A stretch of DNA of 18,114 nt from assembly GCA_945935945.1 (NCBI GenBank), contig CAMESA010000011.1, forward strand, positions 1 through 18,114, in the 5' to 3' direction. The stretch's first letter is position 1; the number at the start of each line of letters is the position of its first letter. Shown one piece after another: positions 1-7,208 of this stretch. This DNA comes from an uncultured Mollicutes bacterium (lineage in GTDB: Bacteria > Bacillota_I > Bacilli_A > RFN20 > CAG-826). The notes below the pieces were generated by a model. That model was not told the origin of the DNA and ran no database searches. It worked only from the letters and a program-made list of their open reading frames with translations. The translations under genes and the position numbers were made by a program.

Positions 1-64
1 TAATCCTGTCGAAAAATTCTTCTAATTCATGTAAAAAATTGGAAATCAAGGTGGTGATTAAGGA
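1..64 (+). other. Leader before the terminase genes; possible 3' end of an upstream gene
   Basis: This short stretch holds the ribosome binding region of the small terminase gene (GGTGGTGATTAAGGA just before ATG 65). One forward frame ends with NPVEKFF and a stop at 23-25. Another forward frame stays open from the window edge to a TGA at 66-68, overlapping the terminase start. Either could be the tail end of an upstream gene, which in this kind of phage is often an HNH endonuclease. Too little is present to choose between them. Confidence 0.3.
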
Positions 65-409
65 ATGAAAAAAGAGAACAAGACTATTGATCTAAAGAAA
101 AGTTTGGATAATTTTAAAAAAGATGCGGAACGACAAGGATATGTTGATAATTTCTTGTTTGCGAGTACTTTGAAAAGGTTGGAGACACAAATTGATATTC
201 TGACAAGCTTGGAAAAGAAGATTGAAGAAGATGGTGTTGTTTGTACGAAGGAATATGTTAAAGGAAGAGAGAATATGTATGTGAGTCCTGCTGTTACAAC
301 GTACAATAAAACTTGCCAACAAGCCAACAACACAACTCAAGCATTGATTAAAGTAATTGTATCGTTAGGCGGTGCTTTACACGAAGAAGATGAAGATGAT
401 GAACTATGA
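65..409 (+). CDS. terS: Terminase small subunit, P27-like
   Basis: The 114-residue product is probably the DNA-recognition subunit of the packaging motor, which binds the phage genome and hands it to the large subunit. The N-terminal two thirds is charged and helical. Residues about 63-90 carry the pattern typical of P27-type small terminases: YVKGRENMYVSP, then AVTTYNKT, then a run of N and T residues leading to a hydrophobic helix. The C-terminus is very acidic (EEDEDDEL). Length fits the family. The start has an SD-like GGTGG/AAGGA upstream. Its last codons overlap the start of the large terminase by 4 bp (ATGA), which implies translational coupling. The family call rests on recognised sequence pattern and position. 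Confidence 0.82.
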   Translation: MKKENKTIDLKKSLDNFKKDAERQGYVDNFLFASTLKRLETQIDILTSLEKKIEEDGVVCTKEYVKGRENMYVSPAVTTYNKTCQQANNTTQALIKVIVSLGGALHEEDEDDEL

Positions 410-2082
410 GTTCATTACCAATATTCTGCAAAGAGTATTTCGATTTAATGGATGCGAACAAAGATGAATTCTGCACTGAACAATGGCAGCTACGATCGAT
501 GGTTGAGAGGGCCTTTCAGAATGAAAGATTGATTGTCGATTTAGAACTTTACGAGCATTACATTGGATTAGGTAAGTATTTAGGATTTGGTCGAGGATAT
601 GAATGGGAAAGATATTGCATAGGATGTTACTTATGTACATTTAAAGAAGAGGACGGACTTCCGAGATGGGATGACGGCCTTTTTTTTATGGGACGAGGTG
701 CAGGAAAAGATGGATTGATATCTTGGATGAGTTTATGTTTGATTAGTCCATATAATCCAATCGAGAATTACGATGTTGATATTTGTGCTTTTAACGAGGA
801 CCAAGCTTTGAGACCAGTACTTGATATTCACGATGCTTTAGAAAAAGAGCCAAAGAAGTTTAAGAAGTTTTTCAAATGGACACGCGAAAAAATCAGAGGT
901 ATCAAGAATAAAGGATACATCAAAGGTCACACCAACAACGCAAAAGGTAAAGATGGTTTACGAAGTGGTGCAGTGTTCTTAAATGAAATTCACACTTACG
1001 AAAACTATGACAATATCAACGTGTTCACAACTGGTTTAGGAAAGAAACCTCATCCACGTACTGGATATTTCACAACAAATGGCGACGTTCCTGATGGACC
1101 TTTGGACAATATGTTGGATGATGCAAAAGATGTTTTGAAAAATGGTCATAATGACAATGGTCACTTTTATTTTATTTGCCGTTTAAATAGTAAAGACGAA
1201 GTACACGATGAATTGAATTGGCGCAAAGCTAATCCATCATTAAGATATAAACCATCGTTATTAGTTGAGATGCGTAAAGAATACAACAAGTGGTTGAAAG
1301 CTCCACAAACTTTAGCAGCGTTTATGACTAAGCGAATGAATATCAGACAGACGAAGGAATCGATGCCAGTAGCTTCTTGGGAAGATATCAAAGCTACTAA
1401 CAAAGAATTGATTGATCTAAAAGGTTGGTCATGTACTTGTGGTATCGACTTTTCAAAAACGAATGACTGGATGGCAGTGAATCTACATTTTAAACAAGAT
1501 GAAATTCGATACGATATAAATCATGCTTGGATATGTATGCAGTCGACTGAATTATGGAGATTGAAATGCCCTTATAAGCAATGGGCGAATGAAGGTTATG
1601 TCACCTTAGTTGATGAACCTGAGATATCACCTAAGTTGGTGTCTGAATATCTTAGTCAAATGATGAATGATTATGTCATTGAAGGTGTTGCGATGGATAG
1701 TTACAGATTTGAGATATTGAAAGATGAGTTGAATAAGATTGGATTTAGCTATGAAAACAAGAATATTAAGCTTGTTAGAAATTCTGATATCATGAAAGTT
1801 GTGCCTATCATTGTTAGATGTTTTTTGAATCATTTCTTCGTTTGGGGTGAACAGCCTTGTTTAAGGTGGGCTACTAATAATTCAAAATTAGTTCCTGCTA
1901 AGAAGTCAATGATGGCAGTTGATGGTGAATTGGATATGGGCAATTATCTAATTGGTAAAATCGAGCCAAAATCAAGAAAGACAGACCCTTTCATGTCATT
2001 GGTCGCAAGTATGACAATTGAAGATATGTTGCCTCAAGCAATCGGTAGTATTCCTTTTGACATTGGAGTAATTACTTTTTAG
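406..2082 (+). CDS. terL: Terminase large subunit (ATPase and nuclease)
   Basis: This 558-residue protein is the packaging motor. It hydrolyses ATP to push DNA through the portal and cuts concatemers. The ATPase half has a P-loop GRGAGKDG at residues 96-103 (K101) and a Walker B-like strand AVFLNE with E194. The C-terminal RNase H-like nuclease has the expected acidic residues: D348 in GIDFSKTNDW, D431 in VAMDSYRF and D527 in DPFMSL. Length is normal for the Terminase_1-type large subunits of Bacillota phages. There is no strong SD; translation is probably coupled to the small subunit through the ATGA overlap. Two oddities are D102 after the P-loop lysine, where Ser/Thr is usual, and N193 before the catalytic Glu, where Asp is usual. 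Confidence 0.95.
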   Translation: MSSLPIFCKEYFDLMDANKDEFCTEQWQLRSMVERAFQNERLIVDLELYEHYIGLGKYLGFGRGYEWERYCIGCYLCTFKEEDGLPRWDDGLFFMGRGAGKDGLISWMSLCLISPYNPIENYDVDICAFNEDQALRPVLDIHDALEKEPKKFKKFFKWTREKIRGIKNKGYIKGHTNNAKGKDGLRSGAVFLNEIHTYENYDNINVFTTGLGKKPHPRTGYFTTNGDVPDGPLDNMLDDAKDVLKNGHNDNGHFYFICRLNSKDEVHDELNWRKANPSLRYKPSLLVEMRKEYNKWLKAPQTLAAFMTKRMNIRQTKESMPVASWEDIKATNKELIDLKGWSCTCGIDFSKTNDWMAVNLHFKQDEIRYDINHAWICMQSTELWRLKCPYKQWANEGYVTLVDEPEISPKLVSEYLSQMMNDYVIEGVAMDSYRFEILKDELNKIGFSYENKNIKLVRNSDIMKVVPIIVRCFLNHFFVWGEQPCLRWATNNSKLVPAKKSMMAVDGELDMGNYLIGKIEPKSRKTDPFMSLVASMTIEDMLPQAIGSIPFDIGVITF

Positions 2083-2102
2083 ATAAAAGAAAGGAGTTAA
2101 AA

Positions 2103-3320
2103 ATGGGATTTTTGAAAAAAATATTTGGATTCGGTAAAGACTTTGCAGATGAAAAAGATATGTGGATTAAATCTGCAACGATTACGACAGAACAAGAACA
2201 GTTAGCATCTTTGACCGCTCGTCAATTGGCCTTTGAGATTTGTGTACAACGAATTGCTAAAGCGATCTCAAAATGTGAGTTCAGAACGTACGAAAAGAAA
2301 AAAGAAAAAAAGAATAGCTTTTATTATTTATTAAATGTTAAGCCGAATTACAATCAATCGAGTGCAGAGTTTTGGAACGAATTTATTCATAAGCTTTACT
2401 ACGAAGATGAAGTGCTAGTTGTACAAAGAGCGGATAAATTGTTTATTGCAGATTCGTTTACTGTTGATGATAAAATCGTATTTGGTGAGCACGTGTTTAA
2501 AGATATTCATATCGGTGATATCACGTTGAATAGTGATTACAAACAGTCAAGAGTTATGCATTTTAAGTTAGGCAATGAGAAAATAAAGGAATATTTAGAT
2601 GGAACTTTAGCATTGCAAACTTCTTTGATTCAAACCGCATTGAGTTCATATAAACGTGCGAATGGATTCAAGATGAAAGCTCACATCGGACGTATGCAAG
2701 CCAATAAAGATTTGGAAGATAAGATTAATGATTTATTAAATAATCAAGTCAAAACTTTTATGAAAGCAGACAATGCATTATTACCAGAATATGAAGGTTT
2801 GACTTTTGATGAGTTTGGAAAAGAAAATAAAAATATAGTAACTACTCGAGATATTAAGGCCTTATTAGATGATACGTTAGAACTCACTTGTAAGGCTTTT
2901 TTAATTCCAGTGAACATTTGTAATGGAGATGTAGCAGATACATCGAAAGCAGTGGATGATTTCTTAACATTTTGTTTAGATTCAATTGTTAAATTGATTC
3001 AAGACGAAATCAATGGAAAACATTACACAGAAGATGAGTATCTAAAAGGTACTTACATGAAAATCAACACTCAAGCAATCAAACATATTGATGCTTTAGA
3101 TATGGCTAACTCAGTCGATAAATTAATTAGTAGTGGTGTTTATTCAATCAATAACATCTTGCGCATTTTAGGAGAAGAAGAAATTGATGAAGAATGGGCG
3201 AACGAGCATTACATCACTAAGAATTATAGTGGTATCGATTCGACAAGCCAATCATTGAGTGAGAAAGGAGGAAAAACAAATGCCAAAGATGAAGGTAATG
3301 CAAATGCGAATGCAAGTTAA
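2103..3320 (+). CDS. Portal protein, HK97 family
   Basis: The 405-residue product should form the twelve-subunit ring at the capsid vertex through which DNA enters and to which connectors bind. Support comes from its place between large terminase and ClpP-type protease, its usual length, and the HK97-type portal pattern. That pattern is an N-terminal short basic segment (MGFLKKIFGFGK), then ARQLAFEICVQRIAKAIS, a central NYNQSSAEFWN segment, and a C-terminal helical part containing VADTSKAVDDF and SVDKLISSGVYSINNIL. The tail is low-complexity (KDEGNANANAS). An AAGGAG at 2091-2096 lies 6 bases before the ATG. The last 41 bases overlap the protease gene from its preferred start. Confidence 0.92.
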   Translation: MGFLKKIFGFGKDFADEKDMWIKSATITTEQEQLASLTARQLAFEICVQRIAKAISKCEFRTYEKKKEKKNSFYYLLNVKPNYNQSSAEFWNEFIHKLYYEDEVLVVQRADKLFIADSFTVDDKIVFGEHVFKDIHIGDITLNSDYKQSRVMHFKLGNEKIKEYLDGTLALQTSLIQTALSSYKRANGFKMKAHIGRMQANKDLEDKINDLLNNQVKTFMKADNALLPEYEGLTFDEFGKENKNIVTTRDIKALLDDTLELTCKAFLIPVNICNGDVADTSKAVDDFLTFCLDSIVKLIQDEINGKHYTEDEYLKGTYMKINTQAIKHIDALDMANSVDKLISSGVYSINNILRILGEEEIDEEWANEHYITKNYSGIDSTSQSLSEKGGKTNAKDEGNANANAS

Positions 3321-3978
3321 TGAAGCTAAGCCAAATGAAGCAGACCTTGAATTGTACGATGAAATTGGTGAGTCTACAGACTGGTGGACTGGTAAAACAT
3401 CAGGCATCAGTGCCGAATCAATCACTCAGTTTTTAAAGGAAAATCAAGATGTAGATACAGTTAATTTACATATTAATTCAAATGGTGGATTAGTATTTGA
3501 AGGAATCACAATTCACAATGTTTTGAAAGGCTCTGACAAAACTGTAAATGTAATCATTGATGGTTTAGCTGCATCAATTGCGAGTGTAATTGCGATGTGT
3601 GGTGATACCGTAAAAATGTATCCAACATCACAAATGATGATTCACAATTGTTGGACGTATGGATGTGGCAATGCTAATGATTTTAGAAAATTAGCCGACC
3701 AAATGGACAAGATTATGGATTCATCAAGAATCGCATACCTAAGTAAAGCTAAAGATAAGCTTACAGAAGAAAAGCTTAACGAGTTGTTAGACAATGAAAG
3801 TTACCTAACCGCTCAAGAATGTTTCGACTTAGGATTGTGCGATGAAATTATCGGTGTAGACACTTCAAAAAAAGAAGATGTTAAAGTCGATGAAAAAAAT
3901 GTACAAAAGGTTGAAGAACCTTTAGAAAAATCACCAACTATTGAACCTTTAAATAAGGAAAATGGTTGGTTTTTTTAA
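3280..3978 (+). CDS. ClpP-type (S14) head maturation protease
   Basis: This is probably the prohead protease that trims capsid subunits during maturation. The fold is ClpP-like. LHINSNGG is the glycine-rich strand, GLAASIAS carries the nucleophile S99, and MMIHNCW carries H122. An acidic D171/E173 pair in LLDNESYLTA stands at the third catalytic position; phage members often have Glu there. The C-terminal tail after about residue 205 is charged and low-complexity. The ATG at 3280 is preferred over the GTG at 3259 because AAAGGAGG (3264-3271) lies 8 bases before it, giving 232 residues. The gene starts inside the portal gene. Its last codons also encode a terminator-like hairpin. Confidence 0.93.
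   Translation: MPKMKVMQMRMQVNEAKPNEADLELYDEIGESTDWWTGKTSGISAESITQFLKENQDVDTVNLHINSNGGLVFEGITIHNVLKGSDKTVNVIIDGLAASIASVIAMCGDTVKMYPTSQMMIHNCWTYGCGNANDFRKLADQMDKIMDSSRIAYLSKAKDKLTEEKLNELLDNESYLTAQECFDLGLCDEIIGVDTSKKEDVKVDEKNVQKVEEPLEKSPTIEPLNKENGWFF
3933..3976 (+). terminator. Terminator-like hairpin inside the protease 3' end
   Basis: ACCAACTATT (3933-3942) pairs with AATGGTTGGT (3961-3970), giving ten pairs with one G-U. After a small internal loop, CCTT (3946-3949) pairs with AAGG (3955-3958) around a TAAAT loop. A run of seven T (3970-3976) follows at once and runs into the stop codon. The shape fits a Rho-independent terminator or attenuator, or an RNA-processing site, just before the capsid gene. 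Function is inferred. Confidence 0.55.
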
Positions 3979-4002
3979 TGCAAAAATTAGGAGGATAAAT
4001 TA

Positions 4003-5196
4003 ATGAAAACTAAAGAAGAATTATTAGAAACTTTAAAGCAAGCTATCAATGACAAAAGCTCAGATGGCTTGTTTGAAGCATTAAGCAATTTAATTGAGAA
4101 TCAAACAGATTCAAAAGCAGAACAGATTTTACAGGAAGCATTAAGAGTTGATGATTCAAACATTTTAAAAGCACGTGGTGCTCGTCAGTTAACTTCTGCA
4201 GAAAAGTCTTTTTACAACAAAATTATTGATGCAATGCGCTCTGACAATTTCCGTCAAGCAATTGACAACATCGATACTGTATTACCTGAAACAGTTATCG
4301 AGGATATTTTCTCAGAAATTGAAAATGAACATCCATTGTTATCTAAATTAGACATTCAAGTAGCATCTGCAAAAGTTAAATTATTGTTTGGTGTAGCAGG
4401 TGATAACAAAGCTACATGGGGTAAATTAACTGATAAGATTGTTACTGAAATCTCAGGATCATTCGAAGAAATGGATATTTACCAATTAAAAGTAAGTGCT
4501 TATGTTCCTATTCCTGAATCAATGTTAGATTTAGGCCCAGTTTATTTTGATCGTTTTGTTCGTACTTTACTATATGATGCATTATCAAATGGTATCGAAG
4601 ATGCAGCGTTGAACAACTTACAATCTGACAAAGGTCCTATCGGTATGATGGCCGATTTATCAAAAGGTACAACAAACAGTGGTAAAACGACTTACACTGC
4701 TAAAACTGCTAAAAAAGTTGTTAATTGGACACCAAAAGGTTTGGCAGATGTAATCAAAGCTATGGCAAAAGGTCGTAATGGCAAAGCTCGTAAGGTTACT
4801 GGATTATTTATGGTAGTAAGTCCTGATGACTACTATGGATTAGTTAAACCTGCAATTTGTATCCAAACTCCTGCAGGTGACTGGGTAGAGAAATCACCAT
4901 ATCCAATCGACATCATCCAATCAGTATATTGTCCAACTGGTAAAGCTATTATGGGTATTGATAAGAAATATATGATGGGTATTGGTACTGCTCAAGCAGG
5001 TAAACTAGAAACATCTGATGAGTTCGCATTCTTGGATGATAACAGAACATACAAGATTAAATTGTATGGTAATGGTCAACCAAAGGATAACAACGCATTC
5101 CAAGTATTAGATATTACTGGATTAAAAGAGTTAGCTTTCAAAGTTGATTCAACTACTAAAGTAGAAGGTCAAGTAACTACAAACGCAGCTGCTTAA
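4003..5196 (+). CDS. Major capsid protein, HK97 fold
   Basis: The 397-residue product is the main shell subunit. It directly follows the protease. Residues 1 to about 60 are helical and charged (KTKEELLETLKQAIN, ENQTDSKAEQILQEALR), as expected of a scaffold-like delta region fused to the capsid protein; no separate scaffold gene is seen. The body has patterns common in HK97-type capsids of Bacillota phages: RQLTSAEKSFYNKI, LPETVIEDIF, HPLLSKLDIQ, ATWGKL, YVPIPESMLDLG and DWVEKSPYPI. AGGAGG (3989-3994) sits 8 bases before the ATG, one of the best SD sites here, fitting high expression. Codon choice leans heavily to TTA, GCA and GGT. Whether the N-terminus is cut off cannot be read from sequence. 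Confidence 0.95.
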   Translation: MKTKEELLETLKQAINDKSSDGLFEALSNLIENQTDSKAEQILQEALRVDDSNILKARGARQLTSAEKSFYNKIIDAMRSDNFRQAIDNIDTVLPETVIEDIFSEIENEHPLLSKLDIQVASAKVKLLFGVAGDNKATWGKLTDKIVTEISGSFEEMDIYQLKVSAYVPIPESMLDLGPVYFDRFVRTLLYDALSNGIEDAALNNLQSDKGPIGMMADLSKGTTNSGKTTYTAKTAKKVVNWTPKGLADVIKAMAKGRNGKARKVTGLFMVVSPDDYYGLVKPAICIQTPAGDWVEKSPYPIDIIQSVYCPTGKAIMGIDKKYMMGIGTAQAGKLETSDEFAFLDDNRTYKIKLYGNGQPKDNNAFQVLDITGLKELAFKVDSTTKVEGQVTTNAAA

Positions 5197-5221
5197 TCCA
5201 TAAAAGAAAGGTGGAATCTAA

Positions 5222-5518
5222 ATGGATGAATTTTTATTAAACCTAATCAAAGTCGATTTAGGCTACAAGTGGTGCGATGATTCCACAAACGAAAAACTAA
5301 AACATTTAATTGCAGAGGGATTAGCTTATCTGAAGAAGTATAGTCCTTCTGCAGATTTTCAAAGTGATGAATTTGCTATAAGTTTATTAAAGAACTACGT
5401 GCTATACGCTTTATCAAATGCAACTGATGATTTTAAGGTTAATTATCGAGAAGATATAATGCTTTTTAGAGATGAAGGAAGTGCTAAGAATGCTAATCAA
5501 GAAACAATCGCAAACTAG
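5222..5518 (+). CDS. Head-tail connector, gp6-like adaptor
   Basis: The 98-residue helical protein lies directly after the capsid gene, where siphoviruses of this type encode the adaptor ring that docks under the portal. The sequence fits the gp6-like pattern: an N-terminal helix (FLLNLIKVDLGYKW), a middle helix with IAEGLAYLKKYSPSADF, then SLLKNYVLYALSNATDDFKVNYREDI, which resembles the conserved last helix of the family. The acidic tail overlaps the next gene by 29 bp. AAAGGTGG (5207-5214) gives a good SD. The role is assigned from position, size and helix pattern rather than a diagnostic motif. Confidence 0.78.
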   Translation: MDEFLLNLIKVDLGYKWCDDSTNEKLKHLIAEGLAYLKKYSPSADFQSDEFAISLLKNYVLYALSNATDDFKVNYREDIMLFRDEGSAKNANQETIAN

Positions 5519-5873
5519 TACTACTTTCAATGATGGGATTTTGAAATCTGTATCAATCCGAAATTGTGGTATCTTGAAAGATTTATCGAGTTACATTCCA
5601 TTTGGCCAAAAGACAGTTGGATACAATCGCTTTTTTAGAGCTTATAACGATGATATTAAAATATCGAAAGTTGTGGTTGTTCCTTTTGAGTCAGAACTAC
5701 AAGATGCAGATTATGTTGAGTGTGGCTTTTTTAGAGAGCCTAATCAACCTAGCATTTATAAAGTTGTCCAATGCCAAGAGTTGCTTGATTCAAAGCCTAT
5801 GTGTCTTCAATTGTCTCTAGAAAAAGTCAAAGCTAAGTTTGATGATAGGAGATTAAATGAGAGTACGAATTGA
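5490..5873 (+). CDS. Head closure / head-tail joining protein
   Basis: This is probably the second connector ring, which seals the capsid after packaging and presents the tail attachment surface. The protein is beta-rich: NDGILKSVSIRN, PFGQKTVGYNRFFRAYND, ISKVVVVPF, ADYVECGFF and YKVVQCQ. This is consistent with the small beta-barrel head-tail joining proteins such as SPP1 gp16. The ATG at 5490 is preferred (127 residues) because AAGGA at 5475-5479 sits 10 bases upstream. A longer reading from ATG 5472 lacks an SD. It overlaps both neighbours, by 29 bp upstream and 17 bp downstream, indicating coupled translation. Confidence 0.72.
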   Translation: MLIKKQSQTSTTFNDGILKSVSIRNCGILKDLSSYIPFGQKTVGYNRFFRAYNDDIKISKVVVVPFESELQDADYVECGFFREPNQPSIYKVVQCQELLDSKPMCLQLSLEKVKAKFDDRRLNESTN

Positions 5874-6219
5874 TGGCTTGGATGAAATGAAAAAATCCTT
5901 AATAAAAAAGAAAGTCGCTGTTGAAAAGGTAGCATCGGCAGTAGCCAAAGCAGGAGAAAAGGCCGAACAAGTAGCAAAGGATTTAGTTCCAAAAGATAGT
6001 GGAGCATTACATGACAGTATCCAACATAAATATGTAAGTGGTGGTAAAACAGTTATCATTGATGCGCCTGCTAAAAATTCTAAAGGTGTTGAATACGCCC
6101 AGTATGTCGAGTTCGGCACTAAAAAGCATGGACCTGCTCAAAAGTTTATGCGACCTGCACAAGATGAAGGAAAAAAAGTTCTAATTGAAGAATGTAAAAA
6201 GTTGGTGGAGACGAAATGA
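5857..6219 (+). CDS. HK97 gp10-like neck/tail protein
   Basis: The 120-residue product matches the HK97 gp10 family, a neck or tail-joining component found between head closure and tail terminator genes. Diagnostic patterns are VPKDSGALHDSI near residues 45-56 and YAQYVEFGTKKHGPAQKFMRPA in the C-terminal third. The N-terminus begins with a short strand (MRVRIDGLDEM), followed by a lysine- and alanine-rich helix. AGGAG (5847-5851) lies 5 bases before the ATG. The start lies inside the preceding gene and the end overlaps the next gene by ATGA. The family call is strong; the precise role within the neck is inferred from related phages. Confidence 0.88.
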   Translation: MRVRIDGLDEMKKSLIKKKVAVEKVASAVAKAGEKAEQVAKDLVPKDSGALHDSIQHKYVSGGKTVIIDAPAKNSKGVEYAQYVEFGTKKHGPAQKFMRPAQDEGKKVLIEECKKLVETK

Positions 6220-6590
6220 TAAGTGAATCAATTTATGAATTATTAGGGCAAGCTTTGGATAAAAAATATGATACATATTATTTAGATCAAGCACCTGATG
6301 ATGCAGATTGTCCATATATTCAGATGTATTCTATTTATGATAGTCCAAGCCAATTTAAAGACTGTGAAAACGGAAACTTCAATTTAGATGTTCATGTATG
6401 GCACTATCGTTTAGATAAACGAAAAGAAGTAGCAAACATTATGGATGATATTTTGCTTATCGCAAAGCAACTAAAAATCGAAGGTCACTCGGTAACGTGC
6501 TTATGTGATGGAAGAAGAATATTAGTCGATAATTCGACAAGTACAACGTACTTGCATGGAGTAATCACTTTGAATTTTAAATACATTTAA
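6216..6590 (+). CDS. Tail terminator / tail completion protein
   Basis: The 124-residue protein sits between the gp10-like and tail tube genes, where the protein that caps the tail tube and joins it to the neck is usually encoded. Its pattern fits: an N-terminal helix (ISESIYELLGQAL), a CPYIQMYSI strand with SPSQFKD, a central NFNLDVHVWHYRLDKRKEVANIMDDI segment resembling the conserved strand-helix core of such proteins, and a final strand HGVITLNFKYI. GGTGGAG (6204-6210) and the 4-bp overlap support the start. I cannot place it in one named family with certainty, so the role rests mainly on synteny. Confidence 0.72.
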   Translation: MISESIYELLGQALDKKYDTYYLDQAPDDADCPYIQMYSIYDSPSQFKDCENGNFNLDVHVWHYRLDKRKEVANIMDDILLIAKQLKIEGHSVTCLCDGRRILVDNSTSTTYLHGVITLNFKYI

Positions 6591-6608
6591 TTAAGGAGGA
6601 TATAAAAC

Positions 6609-7106
6609 ATGGAAAGTGTACATGGAAGCAAAATCATTTATATGTATAGACCATTATCTGAAGCTAAGAAAAGTACAGCTTTGCGTTTAGCTTTTGTAAA
6701 AGAAAATGGTAAAACTGTATCAACTGATGCAGATACAACACAAACAAAAGATGGTACATTGCGTTCACCTAGCCAAGCAGAAATTGAAATCACTTCTACA
6801 TCTGTATTAGCAAGTGATGATACGATGATTAGTTTATTGGAAAAAGCTCAGTTAAACAACGAAAAAGTCGAAGTATGGGAAATCAATTTAGCTAAACCAG
6901 GAACTGCTAGCGGTAAATATAAAGGAACATATTACCAAGCTTATGTTACTGAAATTGAAAAGAGCTCACCTTCAGATGATTGGACAGAAATGTCATTAAC
7001 GTTCGGAATCGAAGGCAAAGGAGCAGAAGGTGATGTAACTGTGCCTCAAAATATGCTTGACGAAGCATTGTATACATTTACTGATACAACTGTTCAATCA
7101 CAATAG
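6609..7106 (+). CDS. Major tail (tube) protein, TP901-1-like
   Basis: This 165-residue protein probably polymerises as stacked hexameric rings to form the tail tube. It resembles the TP901-1/phi13-type major tail proteins. An early strand with LRLAFVKENGK is followed by STDADTTQTKDGTLRSP and AEIEITSTSVLASDDTM. Next come LEKAQLNNEKVEVWEINLAKPG and KYKGTYYQAYVTEIEKSSPSDDWTEMSLTFGIEG. These are the usual alternating strands and the conserved helix-then-VEVWEI segment. AAGGAGGA (6593-6600) is a strong SD 8 bases upstream. The gene is followed by hairpins and a terminator, a common arrangement for the most abundant tail product. Confidence 0.9.
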   Translation: MESVHGSKIIYMYRPLSEAKKSTALRLAFVKENGKTVSTDADTTQTKDGTLRSPSQAEIEITSTSVLASDDTMISLLEKAQLNNEKVEVWEINLAKPGTASGKYKGTYYQAYVTEIEKSSPSDDWTEMSLTFGIEGKGAEGDVTVPQNMLDEALYTFTDTTVQSQ

Positions 7107-7120
7107 TTTTTTTAAACTAT
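7103..7120 (+). repeat. AT-rich inverted repeat at the tail tube stop codon
   Basis: ATAGTTT (7103-7109) pairs perfectly with AAACTAT (7114-7120) around a four-T loop. The left arm contains the TAG stop codon of the tail tube gene. It directly abuts the terminator hairpin, so the two could stack as tandem 3'-end structures. Confidence 0.5.
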
Positions 7121-7145
7121 AGGGAGATTTAGTTCTCCCTTTTTT
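7121..7145 (+). terminator. Rho-independent terminator after the tail tube gene
   Basis: AGGGAGA (7121-7127) pairs perfectly with TCTCCCT (7134-7140) around TTTAGT, followed by a T run (7140-7145) and further T-rich sequence. This is a classical intrinsic terminator. It probably ends a fraction of the transcripts, setting high tube-protein mRNA relative to downstream tail genes. Confidence 0.88.
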
Positions 7146-7208
7146 ATTTATTTTTATTTATGCGCATAAACAAAAAAACGAAAAGAGACAAAAAAGGAGA
7201 CTTAAATT
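7146..7208 (+). promoter_or_regulatory. Intergenic leader of the tail chaperone genes
   Basis: This gap holds a perfect 14-bp palindrome, TTTATGCGCATAAA (7157-7170), then an A-rich leader ending in AAGGAGA (7194-7200), the SD for ATG 7209. I see no convincing pair of -35 and -10 boxes, so a promoter is possible but not shown. With the terminator just before it, some restart or read-through is needed to express the tail genes downstream. Confidence 0.35.

Noticed and set aside
58..340. Reverse-strand open frames over the small terminase gene
   Set aside because: They overlap a gene of clear family on the other strand, and no SD or promoter is seen for them.
3978..3998. Six-codon mini-ORF (MQKLGG) between protease and capsid genes, starting in TAATG
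   Set aside because: It has no SD of its own and spans the capsid SD, so it is most likely a chance stop-start overlap.
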